Shown here: piece by piece, positions 1 to 12,304 of the stretch
Numbering within the stretch: the first letter of the stretch is position 1
How the letters are laid out: each line of letters opens with the position of its first letter
From: an uncultured Synechococcus sp.
GTDB taxonomy: Bacteria; Cyanobacteriota; Cyanobacteriia; PCC-6307; Cyanobiaceae
Direction of reading: 5' to 3'
Assembly (NCBI GenBank): GCA_913057985.1
Contig: CAJXPL010000004.1
Coordinates: 41,387-105,386 of the forward strand
Length of the DNA stretch: 64,000 nucleotides
Notes under the pieces: generated by a model
What the model saw: the letters and a program-made list of their open reading frames with translations, nothing else
Database searches by the model: none
Told to the model about the DNA's origin: nothing
Position numbers and translations under genes: made by a program

Positions 1-2
1 AG

Positions 3-3990
<3,988 letters not shown>

Positions 3991-4006
3991 CGGGTGGGCT
4001 GATGCT

Positions 4007-4035
4007 CTGTTCCTCAGCAGACTGCTGAGGAACAG
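4007..4035 (+). terminator. Perfect 14-bp inverted repeat after rlmN
   Basis: CTGTTCCTCAGCAG is followed, after a single A, by its exact reverse complement CTGCTGAGGAACAG. It ends 9 nt before the ATG of the symporter gene. It could be the rlmN terminator, but there is no U-run after it. An alternative is a hairpin in the symporter mRNA leader that affects ribosome access. The inverted repeat is seen directly; its role is inferred. Confidence 0.55.
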
Positions 4036-4044
4036 GGTCTGCGC

Positions 4045-5799
4045 ATGACAGCGATCGATTGGCTGCTTCTCGCTGCTTACCTCGTTCTCACCCTGGTGTT
4101 GGGGTTGTGGCTGGCCCGCCGCAACAGCGGCGAGGCGGATTATTTCGTGGCTGGCCGTCGTCTGAACGGCTGGTTGGCCGGCGCCTCGATGGCGGCCACC
4201 ACCTTCTCCATCGATACGCCGCTTTACGTTGCCGGCTTGGTGGGTGCCCGCGGCCTGGCGGGCAACTGGGAGTGGTGGAGCTTTGGTTTGGCCCACGTGG
4301 CCATGGCTGTTGTCTTCGCACCCCTCTGGCGCCGCAGCGGTGTGCTCACCGACGCCGCCTTCACCGAGCTGCGCTATGGCGGAGCGGCGGCGGCTTGGTT
4401 GCGCGGCATCAAGGCTTTCCTGCTGGCCGTGCCGGTGAACTGCATCGGCATCGGCTATGCCTTTCTCGCCCTCCGCAAGGTGATGGAAGCGCTGGGGCTG
4501 GTGTCGGGTCAACCCGCAGCACTGGGACTGACGGACACGGTCTGGCTCCTGATGGTCGTGGCTCTGCTTGTGATGAGTTACACCGTGGCCGGTGGGCTCT
4601 GGGCCGTCGTGGTCACCGATCTGGTCCAGCTCGTGCTGGCGTTGGCGGGTGCCCTTGCCGTGGCCGCGGCTGCCCTCCATGCCGCAGGAGGGATGACAGC
4701 GCTGTTGGAGCAACTGCAGGCGCTGCAGCGGCCGGAGCTGCTGTCTCTGGTGCCCTGGACCTGGGATGACGCGGGCTTCCACTGGTTGCAGGGCAGCGGC
4801 ATCAGCATCCCGATGTTCACGGCTTACATCGCCGTGCAGTGGTGGAGTTTCCGCCGCAGCGATGGGGGTGGCGAGTTCATCCAGCGCATGCTGGCCACCC
4901 GCGATGAGCAGCAGGCGCGGCTGGCGGGTTGGGTGTTTCTGGTGGTGAATTACCTCGTGCGCAGCTGGCTCTGGATCGTGGTCGCGTTGGCGGCCCTGGT
5001 GCTGTTGCCGGCTGGCGCTGATCTTGAGCTCGGCTATCCCGCCCTGGCCGTGCAACTGCTGCCCCCGGTGGCGCTCGGCCTGGTGGTGATCTCTCTGGTG
5101 GCGGCGTTCATGAGCACCGTGAGCACCTCGGTGAACTGGGGAGCCAGCTACCTCACCCACGACCTCTATCAGCGCTTTGTTCGCCCCTCTGCCGGTTCGC
5201 GGGAGCTGTTGCTGGTGGGACAACTCACCACGGTTCTGCTGCTCGTTCTTGGGGTGATCACCGCTTTGATTAGCGACAGCATCGGCACGGTGTTTCGGCT
5301 GGTGATCGCGATCGGGTCCGGCCCCGGTGTGGTTCTGGTGCTGCGCTGGTTCTGGTGGCGCGTGAATGCAGCCGCGGAGCTGTCGGCGATGCTCTGCGGC
5401 TTTTTCGTTGGGGTGTTCACTTCGGTGGTGCCCCTGGTTCGGATCGAGGATTACGGGGTTCGCATTGCGGTGATCACCGGCCTCTCCGCTGTCGTCTGGT
5501 TGACGGTGATGCTGAGCACACCGCCGGAATCGGATGCTGTTTTGGAGCGGTTTGTGCGGACGGTGCGTCCTCCGGGCCCCGGGTGGTCCCGCCTGCGCCA
5601 GCGCTTCGGCGTCATGCCGATGGAGTCGTTGCCGGCCATGCTGCGGCGCTTCGTGCTGGCCTGTGGCGTGTTGTTTGGCGGCCTGCTCGGCACCGGAGGC
5701 TTCCTGTTGCATCAACAGTGGAGTGGCTGGATCGGTCTGTCGGTGCTGATCCTCTCGATCTGGCAGCTGCGGCGGCGAGTCGATGCCGTGCCCTCTTGA
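4045..5799 (+). CDS. Sodium:solute symporter (SSS) family membrane transporter
   Basis: A 584-residue polytopic inner-membrane protein with about 13 predicted hydrophobic segments. The N-terminus (AAYLVLTLVLGLWLARRN, then EADYFVAGRRLNGWLAGAS) is the characteristic SSS opening, with the family GRRL and ASMAATTFSIDTP patterns of TM1/TM2 and a sodium-site-like STVSTSVNWGASYLTHDLY segment around residue 370. Members co-transport sodium with sugars, amino acids, proline or other small solutes; the substrate cannot be read from the sequence. The ATG follows the hairpin at 4007-4035 by 9 nt. It is not clearly part of an operon. Confidence 0.9.
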   Translation: MTAIDWLLLAAYLVLTLVLGLWLARRNSGEADYFVAGRRLNGWLAGASMAATTFSIDTPLYVAGLVGARGLAGNWEWWSFGLAHVAMAVVFAPLWRRSGVLTDAAFTELRYGGAAAAWLRGIKAFLLAVPVNCIGIGYAFLALRKVMEALGLVSGQPAALGLTDTVWLLMVVALLVMSYTVAGGLWAVVVTDLVQLVLALAGALAVAAAALHAAGGMTALLEQLQALQRPELLSLVPWTWDDAGFHWLQGSGISIPMFTAYIAVQWWSFRRSDGGGEFIQRMLATRDEQQARLAGWVFLVVNYLVRSWLWIVVALAALVLLPAGADLELGYPALAVQLLPPVALGLVVISLVAAFMSTVSTSVNWGASYLTHDLYQRFVRPSAGSRELLLVGQLTTVLLLVLGVITALISDSIGTVFRLVIAIGSGPGVVLVLRWFWWRVNAAAELSAMLCGFFVGVFTSVVPLVRIEDYGVRIAVITGLSAVVWLTVMLSTPPESDAVLERFVRTVRPPGPGWSRLRQRFGVMPMESLPAMLRRFVLACGVLFGGLLGTGGFLLHQQWSGWIGLSVLILSIWQLRRRVDAVPS

Positions 5800-5829
5800 G
5801 CAGAATGACGCCTTGATTGGCCTGTTCCG

Positions 5830-5955
5830 GTGTCGTTTTTTCGTTCCACGCTTCTGCCGGCTCTGATTGTTCTTCTGTTTGCCCTGGCGTTGTTCGCTGT
5901 GAGTGCCCGCATCTGGCTTCCCGGTGACATGCTGGCTCCAGCCCCGATGGGTTGA
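5830..5955 (+). CDS. Small single-pass membrane protein (41 aa, unknown function)
   Basis: A 41-codon frame starting at GTG, about 30 nt after the symporter gene. The product opens with a short basic N-terminus (SFFRSTL), continues with a strong hydrophobic helix rich in Leu/Ala/Val at about residues 8-27, and ends with a short polar tail (ARIWLPGDMLAPAPMG). The arrangement is that of a real one-helix membrane miniprotein rather than random sequence. It fits neatly between two larger genes on the same strand. No function is recognised. Confidence 0.55.
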   Translation: MSFFRSTLLPALIVLLFALALFAVSARIWLPGDMLAPAPMG

Positions 5956-5985
5956 GTCCTGGAATGGCTCCCGTAGCATCCCCGC

Positions 5986-6798
5986 ATGACTGACGATCGC
6001 AGCCAACAGAAGGACCAGGGGCTGTCCAGCCTCTCTGTGGATCCTGATCTGCTGGCGCGTGAGCTGGCGGCGGAAGACGATGTTGATCCGCTTGATGCGA
6101 TCCAGCTCGATGACGCCGAGCAGGATTCCTCCCTGGAGATTGCCCGGGCCTGTGACCAGGGCCTGGTCTGGTTGCGTGGCAACCACGGAGAACGGCTGCA
6201 GGGCCTGCAGGTGTTTTGTGAACACCGTGATCCCCGTTCGATTGCCCTGCTGCTGCCCTTGCTCCAGAACTCCTGTCCGGTGGAGCGGATGAGTGCCGTC
6301 TACGCCTTGGGCCGCAATCCATCACCGCCGGCTGTTGAGCCGCTGTTGCATCTGCTTCAGCTCGATGCCAATGCCTACGTCCGCAAGGCTGCGGCCTGGA
6401 GCCTGGGCAATTTCCCCGATGCTCCGGTGCTCAATCCGTTGATCCGGGCGCTGCAGACGGATGTCGCAGCGGTGCGCCTCTGGTGTCCGGGATCCCTGGC
6501 GGAAGCCGGCAGCCGTTCCCCGGTCAAGGCCGACCCCGCGGCGGGGCAATTGCTGGTGAGTCTGCGCATTGACAGCGAAGCGGTGGTGCGCAGCAACTGC
6601 ATCTGGGCTTTGGGCCGTTTGATGGATCAGCTGGTGCAGCCGCGGCAAGCCGAGATCGTTGAAGCCCTGGTGAGTGCCCTGCTCCATGACGGGGAGATCT
6701 CCGTGCGCGATGAGGCCAGAACGGCCCTCGAGCAGCTGGAGGATCCGCTGGTGCTGGAACGCCTGCAGGCTCTGATCAACGACGGTTTCATCCTGTAG
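5986..6798 (+). CDS. HEAT-repeat / PBS-lyase-like repeat protein
   Basis: A 270-residue soluble protein built of short alpha-helical HEAT-like repeats: VERMSAVYALGRNPSPPAVE, then VRKAAAWSLGNFPDAPVLNP, VVRSNCIWALGRLMDQ and VRDEARTALEQLEDP, spaced about 31-40 residues apart. This pattern is shared with phycobilin lyases of the CpcE/PecE type, NblB and other cyanobacterial HEAT proteins that scaffold bilin or protein binding. No bilin-lyase partner gene lies nearby, so lyase activity is unproven. The N-terminal 60 residues are acidic and not repeat-like. Confidence 0.82.
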   Translation: MTDDRSQQKDQGLSSLSVDPDLLARELAAEDDVDPLDAIQLDDAEQDSSLEIARACDQGLVWLRGNHGERLQGLQVFCEHRDPRSIALLLPLLQNSCPVERMSAVYALGRNPSPPAVEPLLHLLQLDANAYVRKAAAWSLGNFPDAPVLNPLIRALQTDVAAVRLWCPGSLAEAGSRSPVKADPAAGQLLVSLRIDSEAVVRSNCIWALGRLMDQLVQPRQAEIVEALVSALLHDGEISVRDEARTALEQLEDPLVLERLQALINDGFIL

Positions 6799-6873
6799 CG
6801 CCGCTCTTGTAACGGCAAACGCAACATTCAGGCGTGACCCCCATTAGATTGCTGCGCAAATCACGCTTCTTCG

Positions 6874-7077
6874 ATGCCCCAGAAGACCATTCGTTTCACC
6901 ATTCGGCCTGACGGCCGTGTGGAAGAACGGGTCGAGGGTGTTGCTGGTGAAGCGTGCCAGCAGCTCACTGAAGAAGTGGAAGCTGCTCTTGGAACGGTTG
7001 AACGTCAGGAGTCCACATCCGAAGCGTTTCTGCAGCCTGAGGTCCAGTCCCAGTCTCTTCCCGCTCATTTGAACTGA
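6874..7077 (+). CDS. DUF2997-type small protein
   Basis: A 67-residue protein whose N-terminus KTIRFTIRPDGRVEERVEG, followed by a Cys-containing segment and a helical part (CQQLTEEVEAALG), matches the DUF2997 family. This family is found beside Ycf35/DUF1257 proteins in cyanobacteria and some other bacteria. Its stop overlaps the start of the ycf35 gene by 1 nt, so the pair is probably translationally coupled. The biochemical role is not known. Confidence 0.8.
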   Translation: MPQKTIRFTIRPDGRVEERVEGVAGEACQQLTEEVEAALGTVERQESTSEAFLQPEVQSQSLPAHLN

Positions 7078-7469
7078 TGTCGCATTTCAGCACCGTCAAA
7101 ACCGAATTGCGTCAGCTGGAGCCTCTGGTAAAAGCCCTCGAAGACATGGGCTATGCCCCTGATCAGGGTGAGCGTCCCGTACGCGGCTACCGCGGCCAGA
7201 CCGTCACCGCTGACCTGGCCATCGCCGTGCAGGACGGTGGTGACATCGGCTTCCGCTGGAACAGCGCATCGCAGTCCTATGAGCTGGTCACTGACCTTGA
7301 TCTGTGGAAGCAGCAGATTCCTGTGGAACGTTTTCTCTCCAAGCTCACCCAGCGCTACGCCCTGAACACGGTTCTGGCTGCCACCACCAAGGAAGGCTTT
7401 CAGGTTGCCGAGCAGACCCAGACCGAGGATGGTTCGATCGAACTCGTGGTGACCCGCTGGGACGCCTGA
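7077..7469 (+). CDS. ycf35: Ycf35 family protein (DUF1257)
   Basis: A 130-residue protein beginning MSHFSTVKTELRQLEPLVKA and continuing with the charged beta-rich core characteristic of Ycf35/DUF1257, which is also plastid-encoded in red-lineage algae. The function is unknown. It lies directly after the DUF2997 gene and before a ferredoxin gene, an arrangement that suggests a shared role, possibly in redox or cofactor handling (inference). Confidence 0.9.
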   Translation: MSHFSTVKTELRQLEPLVKALEDMGYAPDQGERPVRGYRGQTVTADLAIAVQDGGDIGFRWNSASQSYELVTDLDLWKQQIPVERFLSKLTQRYALNTVLAATTKEGFQVAEQTQTEDGSIELVVTRWDA

Positions 7470-7559
7470 ATCCTGGCTGATCCTTCGTATCACGCATTTT
7501 CCGCCCCCGCTCGCCCGCAGGAGCAGGCCACCGGGCGTGAACCCCTGCTCGGGGGAGAC

Positions 7560-7823
7560 ATGCGCGATCAGGCTGTCTGGGTGGATGAAGCCGTCTGCAT
7601 CGGCTGTCGCTACTGCGCTCACGTGGCTGCGAACACCTTTGTTGTTGAGCCGCATCTGGGACGCTCAAGAGCAATCCGACAGGACGGTGACTCCACCGAA
7701 TGCATTCAGGAGGCCATCGACACCTGTCCTGTGGATTGCATTCACTGGGTTCCCTTTGAATCGTTGGAAACGTTGCGGCAAAACCTGATTCGCCAGAATC
7801 TGCAACCGCGTCCCCAGGGTTGA
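7560..7823 (+). CDS. [4Fe-4S] ferredoxin
   Basis: An 87-residue soluble ferredoxin. Cysteines 13, 16 and 19 (CIGCRYCAH) plus Cys56 of CPVDC form a single-cluster [4Fe-4S] set; Cys48 and Cys60 are extra and could form a disulfide. The second half-motif is otherwise ferredoxin-like (ECIQEAIDTCPVDCI). I chose the ATG at 7560 because a purine-rich GGGGGA lies just before it and no better in-frame start exists upstream before a stop. Its TGA overlaps the ATG of the aldo/keto reductase by 1 nt, suggesting that the ferredoxin serves that enzyme. Confidence 0.88.
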   Translation: MRDQAVWVDEAVCIGCRYCAHVAANTFVVEPHLGRSRAIRQDGDSTECIQEAIDTCPVDCIHWVPFESLETLRQNLIRQNLQPRPQG

Positions 7824-9022
7824 TGGCGCTTCCCACCCGCCGATTCGGCCGCACGGAGCTTGAGATCCCCCTGTTGTCTCTCGGGGGAATGCGCTTTCAG
7901 CAGAGCTGGACCGACCTTCCAGCTGATGAGATCACGTCTGCATCGCAGACCCAGCTCGAGGCGACTCTGAAGCGCGCGGTGGATCTGGGCTTTCACCATG
8001 TGGAAACGGCGCGGCACTACGGCAGCTCCGAACGTCAGCTGGGCTGGGCCCTGCCGCGCACACCCGACCCCTCCCGTCTGCTGCAGAGCAAGGTGCCTCC
8101 CCGGCCCGATGCCGACGCCTTCGAGGCGGAGCTGGAGCTCAGTTTTGAGCGGTTGGGCTGTGATCGCCTTGATTTACTGGCCATCCACGGCATCAACCTG
8201 CCGGAGCATCTTGAGCAGACCCTTCAACCCGGGGGCTGCATGGAGGTGGTGCGCCGCTGGCAGGCGGAGGGCCGTATTGGTCACGTGGGTTTCTCCACCC
8301 ATGGCCCCACCGCCTTGATCGCACAGGCCTGCGACTCCGGTGCCTTCGATTACGTGAATCTGCATTGGTATTACATCCGCCAGGACAACGGCCCTGCCTT
8401 GGATGCGGCCCGCCGTCAGGACATGGGGGTGTTCATCATCAGTCCCACGGACAAGGGCGGCCATCTGCACACGCCATCCCAACGGCTGTTGGAGCTGTGT
8501 GCACCGCTGCATCCCATCGTCTTCAACGACTTGTTCTGTCTCCAGGACCCGCGGGTGCACACCATCAGTGTGGGAGCGGCCCGGCCGGAGGATCTCGAGC
8601 TTCACCTGGAGGCGTTGCGTCTGCTGCCGGAGGCAGCGTCCTTGATTGCTCCAGTGGATCAGCGGCTTCGGCAAGCGGCCGATGAAGCATTGAGTCGTGA
8701 CTGGATGGCCACCTGGTTCGTCGGGCTGCCGCCTTGGCATGCGACGCCTGGGGAAATCAACCTGCCGGTGTTGCTTTGGCTGTACAACCTGCTGGAGGCC
8801 TGGGATCTCGAGAGTTATGCCAAGGCCCGCTATGGGTTGCTGGGCTCCGGCGGCCACTGGTTTGCCGGGGCCAATGCCGATGGCTTTGATGGTGAGGTCA
8901 GTGCCGAAGAGCTGCAGAGCGTCCTGCAGGAGAGCCCGTGGCGTGAGCGCATCCCAGAGATTCTGCGCAGCCTCAAGCAGCGGCTCAAGGGCGAATCCCA
9001 GATGCGCTTGTCGAGCGTCTGA
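7823..9022 (+). CDS. Aldo/keto reductase family protein
   Basis: A 399-residue TIM-barrel oxidoreductase. The opening TRRFGRTELEIPLLSLGGMR and the active-site region DLGFHHVETARHYGSSERQLG (DxxxHhETAxxYG-like) identify the family, with the catalytic Tyr in HYG. The C-terminal 100 residues resemble the extension of ferredoxin-fused aldo/keto reductases, but the cluster cysteines usually found there are missing. The neighbouring separate ferredoxin gene overlaps the start (TGATG), so the two may work as a pair. A TTG lies one codon upstream; I prefer the ATG. Confidence 0.87.
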   Translation: MALPTRRFGRTELEIPLLSLGGMRFQQSWTDLPADEITSASQTQLEATLKRAVDLGFHHVETARHYGSSERQLGWALPRTPDPSRLLQSKVPPRPDADAFEAELELSFERLGCDRLDLLAIHGINLPEHLEQTLQPGGCMEVVRRWQAEGRIGHVGFSTHGPTALIAQACDSGAFDYVNLHWYYIRQDNGPALDAARRQDMGVFIISPTDKGGHLHTPSQRLLELCAPLHPIVFNDLFCLQDPRVHTISVGAARPEDLELHLEALRLLPEAASLIAPVDQRLRQAADEALSRDWMATWFVGLPPWHATPGEINLPVLLWLYNLLEAWDLESYAKARYGLLGSGGHWFAGANADGFDGEVSAEELQSVLQESPWRERIPEILRSLKQRLKGESQMRLSSV

Positions 9023-9031
9023 GCGTTCCTC

Positions 9032-9763
9032 TTAGCTCCCCAGAGGATCCCGGCTGGGTGTTCCCACGGCCCTTGGGTAGCTGCGGGGGCAGGGGCCGTT
9101 CGGTTGCACCCGCAGCAGGTGCCGCGTGCCGCGATCACCGGGCAGTTGCCGGTGCTGCACCTCGATCAGATGGCCCTTGAGCAGCCGCAGGGCCCTGTTG
9201 AACGGCACGGCATCGCTGTCCGTCCACTGGCCCCGATACAGCAGGGCCTGGCCGTCGCTCTTCAGCAAGGGCACCAGGTATTCGGCCACCACGGGAGCTG
9301 CTGCCACAGCCCGGGCCACGGCTCGATCGAAGCTGCCGCGGAACGTGCGATCACGCCCGGTGGTTTCAATCCGCTCGGTGCGGACCCGCACCCGATCGGC
9401 AAGGCCCAGTCTGCTGGCCATGGCCTCCACGGCGGCGGTCTTGCGCCCGACGGAATCCAGCAGGGTCACCTGTGCCTGGGGGAGGGCAATGGCGATGGCG
9501 AGGCCGGGGAAGCCTCCCCCGGTTCCCACATCAATCCAGTGCTGTGGCACCTCCGGTGTCTGAAGTTCTCCTGCTAGGGGCCAGAGGCTGTCAAAGACCT
9601 GACCCACCCAGAAATCGTCGCCGTCCACCAGGCGCGTGAGGTTGACCCGTTGATTCCAGCTCTGCAGCAGGCCCTGAAGCTCCACGAGCTGGTCGAGCTG
9701 TGTGTGCGATGGCTGCCATCCCAGGGCGTCCCAGAACGCCGGTTCGGGCGTGGTGGCGGCCAT
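9032..9763 (-). CDS. rsmG: 16S rRNA (guanine527-N7)-methyltransferase RsmG
   Basis: A SAM-dependent methyltransferase that makes m7G527 in the 530 loop of 16S rRNA. The 243-residue protein has the SAM-binding motif [20 protein letters not shown] at about residues 76-95, the N-terminal family motif [13 protein letters not shown], and the conserved [15 protein letters not shown]-terminus. It is divergently transcribed from the J-domain gene, with only a few tens of nucleotides between starts. Confidence 0.96.
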   Translation of the reverse strand: MAATTPEPAFWDALGWQPSHTQLDQLVELQGLLQSWNQRVNLTRLVDGDDFWVGQVFDSLWPLAGELQTPEVPQHWIDVGTGGGFPGLAIAIALPQAQVTLLDSVGRKTAAVEAMASRLGLADRVRVRTERIETTGRDRTFRGSFDRAVARAVAAAPVVAEYLVPLLKSDGQALLYRGQWTDSDAVPFNRALRLLKGHLIEVQHRQLPGDRGTRHLLRVQPNGPCPRSYPRAVGTPSRDPLGS

Positions 9764-9788
9764 GGCTGCAGCAACAACTCTTCTTAGG

Positions 9789-10328
9789 ATGAAGGACCGG
9801 CCGTCCCCTGTGTCCGAAGCCCGCCCCAGCCATCACGAACGGCTTGGTGTGCGTCCCGGGGTTGACGCTGAAACCTTGCGCCAGGCCTTTCGGCGCCAGT
9901 CCAAGGCCTTGCATCCCGACACCACGCAACTGCCGCCCGAGCAGGCCAGCATTGCGTTTCAGCAGCTCAAGGAGTCCTACGACGTTCTGCTGCGCCAGAG
10001 CCAGGCAACCCTCAGTCCTGGCGCCCAGGCGCTGTCATCGCCCCCGCCACTGCAGCGTGACTCCCGCCCGGATGCCTGGCAGGGCATTGGTCAACGCAGG
10101 CCCCTCTCCGGTGGGGAATGGTTCTCGCTGGTGCTGTTGAGCATCGCGCTGTTGCTCAGCTTGGTGCTGGGGTTGGGGGTGGCGCTTGCCCAGGGCCGCG
10201 ATTGGCAGGTGTCGCCGAGTTGGCTGGCGGATGAGCAGACTCAGAACACATCCGTGCGTTCGCAACCTGATGGCCGCCCTGCCCCTGGAGAGCACCCCGC
10301 TGAATCAGCACTCTCTCCCGGCGCTTGA
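9789..10328 (+). CDS. Membrane-anchored J-domain (DnaJ-like) protein
   Basis: A J-domain of about 50 residues near the N-terminus contains the HPD tripeptide ([11 protein letters not shown]) needed to stimulate Hsp70 ATPase. It is followed by a Pro/Ser-rich linker, one transmembrane helix ([20 protein letters not shown]) and a short polar tail. This is a type-III co-chaperone with no zinc-finger or G/F region, probably recruiting DnaK to a membrane. Start: ATG 9789; GTG 9810 is an alternative with AAGGA upstream. The 3' end overlaps the next gene by 59 nt. Confidence 0.85.
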   Translation: MKDRPSPVSEARPSHHERLGVRPGVDAETLRQAFRRQSKALHPDTTQLPPEQASIAFQQLKESYDVLLRQSQATLSPGAQALSSPPPLQRDSRPDAWQGIGQRRPLSGGEWFSLVLLSIALLLSLVLGLGVALAQGRDWQVSPSWLADEQTQNTSVRSQPDGRPAPGEHPAESALSPGA

Positions 10329-10542
10329 GGCTTGGCTCCAGCGGCTGGGTGCCGTCCGCATGGACGACAACCCCTGCCAGTGGATGCTCGAGCGTTCTGA
10401 ATGGCGAGCGTTGTTGCTGCTGGAACGGGAGGACCTCAAAGTGATCTGGCACCCGGGTTCCCTGGAGGCGATGGTGCAGTGTTCGCTTCCCTATGGCCTC
10501 TCCAGGGCCGATGTTGAGGCGGCGATTCAGGCGGGGCCCTGA
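10270..10542 (+). CDS. DUF3143-type conserved cyanobacterial protein
   Basis: A 90-residue protein ([20 protein letters not shown], then CQWML, LLLLEREDLKVIW and CSLPYGLSRADVEAAI) that fits the DUF3143 family restricted largely to cyanobacteria. I chose the ATG at 10270, which overlaps the J-domain gene by 59 nt in another frame. No catalytic motif is evident and the function is unknown. The overlap implies co-transcription with the J-domain gene. Confidence 0.75.
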   Translation: MAALPLESTPLNQHSLPALEAWLQRLGAVRMDDNPCQWMLERSEWRALLLLEREDLKVIWHPGSLEAMVQCSLPYGLSRADVEAAIQAGP

Positions 10543-10553
10543 GGCCAGCAGCT

Positions 10554-11852
10554 TCAGAGCTGATCGAGGGCCTGTTCCAGCACCGAATAGCAGCGTTCCA
10601 GCTGGGCATCGCTGATGCAGAGCGGTGGCAGCAGATAGACCACCTGGCCCAGGGGGCGGAGGAAGACGCCGTTCTCCATCGCCAGCCGTTTCAGCTTCGG
10701 CCCCGCCGGGTTGAGGTAGCCCGAGCTCCCCTCCACAACGAGGTCGAAGCCGGCCACCGTCCCCGTCAGCCGGGGATGTTGCACCTTCCGATGGCGCGCC
10801 AACCGCTCCAGATGAGGACGATGCCGTTGTTCGAACTGTTGAAAGGCAGCGGGGTTGCGCTCCAGCAGGTCGAGGCTGGCGTTGGCCGCGGCGCAGCCCA
10901 GCGGATTGGCCGTGAAGCTGTGGCCGTGCCAGAGGGTCAGGCAGGGGTCGTCACCGACGAAGGCTTCGAATACCGCTTCGCTGGCCATGGTCACGCCCAT
11001 CGGCAGACATCCCCCCGTCAAGCCTTTGGACAGGGCCATCAGATCCGGCCGGATGCCCGCTCGCCGGCTGGCGAACCAGTCGCCGCAGCGTCCGAAGCCG
11101 GTGAGCACTTCATCGGCGATCAGCAGGGCTCCCGCCTGGCGGGTGCGTGCCTCCACTTGCCTCAGAAACTCGGGCCGCACCATGGCCATGCCGCCGGCCC
11201 CCTGCAGCAGCGGTTCGAGGATCACCGCCGCCGTGGGTGTCTCCAGCACGCGCTCGAGCACCTCGAGTGCCGCCGATTCCTTGGCCTCCACGGCATCGTC
11301 GTCCCACCAGGTGGCCGGCCAGGGAACCCGGGCGACGGGAAAGAGCTTGTCTTCGAAGGGGGCGCTGAACAGGTTGCGTTCGCCGACGGCCATCGCTCCG
11401 AAGGTGTCACCGTGGTACGCCCCGTCGAAGGCAACAATCTGATAGCGCGGTTGGCCCCGGTTGGCCCACCACTGGCAGGCGATCTTGAGCGCTACTTCCA
11501 CCGCAGTGGAGCCGTTGTCGGAGAAGAACAGCCGTTGCAGGCCGCAGAGGCCGCTCAGGCGTACGGCCAGCTGTTCCGCAGGCTCATGGGTGAAGTCGGC
11601 AAAAATCACCTGCTCGAGGCGGGCGGCCTGATCGGCGATGGCCTTGGCCAACACCGGATGGGCATGGCCGTGCAGGGTGACCCACCAGCTGCTGATGGCA
11701 TCGATCAGGGGCTCGCCTTGCTCACGGATCAGCAGGGCACCGTCTCCAGACACCACCCGTTGGGAGTTGGCTGCGCTGGCCATCTGGGTGAAGGGGGGCC
11801 ACAGATTCGGATGGCGGATCGACCCCATGGCAGAAGCGGCAGCTTTTGCCAT
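10554..11852 (-). CDS. bioA: Adenosylmethionine-8-amino-7-oxononanoate aminotransferase
   Basis: A PLP-dependent aminotransferase (class III) that converts KAPA to DAPA with SAM as amino donor in biotin synthesis. It has the typical N-terminal HPNLWPPFTQM and SSWWVTLHGHAHP motifs, the PLP-phosphate contact FFSDNGSTAVEVALK, the IADEVLTGFGR pocket and the PLP lysine in LMALSKGLTGGCLPMG. I placed the start at ATG 11852; ATG 11828 is equally possible because neither has a strong ribosome binding site. It is separate from, but near, the bioFKCD operon and is convergent with the DUF3143 gene. Confidence 0.95.
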   Translation of the reverse strand: MAKAAASAMGSIRHPNLWPPFTQMASAANSQRVVSGDGALLIREQGEPLIDAISSWWVTLHGHAHPVLAKAIADQAARLEQVIFADFTHEPAEQLAVRLSGLCGLQRLFFSDNGSTAVEVALKIACQWWANRGQPRYQIVAFDGAYHGDTFGAMAVGERNLFSAPFEDKLFPVARVPWPATWWDDDAVEAKESAALEVLERVLETPTAAVILEPLLQGAGGMAMVRPEFLRQVEARTRQAGALLIADEVLTGFGRCGDWFASRRAGIRPDLMALSKGLTGGCLPMGVTMASEAVFEAFVGDDPCLTLWHGHSFTANPLGCAAANASLDLLERNPAAFQQFEQRHRPHLERLARHRKVQHPRLTGTVAGFDLVVEGSSGYLNPAGPKLKRLAMENGVFLRPLGQVVYLLPPLCISDAQLERCYSVLEQALDQL

Positions 11853-11883
11853 ATTGAATCTGGAGCTGTTGGAGATGCCCCGG

Positions 11884-12144
11884 ATGGCTGCCCCACGCAC
11901 CCGTCGTCAATCCAAGCGTTTTGTTCCCACCACGCGGCTTGAGCCGTCGGCCAAGCGACGTCTCGTTGTCCCTGAGGGCGACTGGCAATCGATTCGCAGT
12001 GATCTCGAGCTGCGGGGTTGGTCGTCGTCCCAGCTGGAGGTGATCCAGGCTGAACTCAGTCACGGATGGCCGCTGCGGGTCGCCGTGCGCTATGCCGCGA
12101 TGCGTTTGGGCACCTGCCCCACCGGTTCAAAGGCCCTGGGCTGA
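11884..12144 (+). CDS. Conserved hypothetical basic protein (86 aa)
   Basis: An 86-residue, strongly basic protein starting at ATG 11884 (MAAPRTRRQSKRFVPTTRL). It has a helical, hydrophilic middle (GWSSSQLEVIQAELSHGWPL) and no cysteine cluster, signal or membrane helix. It is transcribed divergently from bioA with about 30 nt between starts. The Arg/Lys-rich N-terminus could bind nucleic acid (inference). I do not recognise the family. Confidence 0.6.
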   Translation: MAAPRTRRQSKRFVPTTRLEPSAKRRLVVPEGDWQSIRSDLELRGWSSSQLEVIQAELSHGWPLRVAVRYAAMRLGTCPTGSKALG

Positions 12145-12148
12145 GGGG

Positions 12149-12304
12149 TCAGCGGCAGACGTCACTGTTCTTTTCCGCCTCTGTAGCGATGGCGCTGCAG
12201 TTCACCCAGCGCACCAGCTGCACCTCGATGTCGGTGAACAGCACCAGAATCCCAACGCAGAGTGCTGAAACAGCCAGGGTCGCGAGGGTTTGACGTGAAG
12301 TCAC
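12149..12304 (-). CDS. Small membrane protein at the end of the biotin operon (51 aa)
   Basis: The GTG start overlaps the bioD stop by 4 nt (GTGA), the same junction style used throughout this operon, which supports translation. The product has one hydrophobic helix (LATLAVSALCVGILVLFTDI) and a C-terminal region with two cysteines (WVNCSAIATEAEKNSDVCR). It may be a membrane miniprotein with no direct role in biotin synthesis. No family is recognised. Confidence 0.6.
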   Translation of the reverse strand: MTSRQTLATLAVSALCVGILVLFTDIEVQLVRWVNCSAIATEAEKNSDVCR

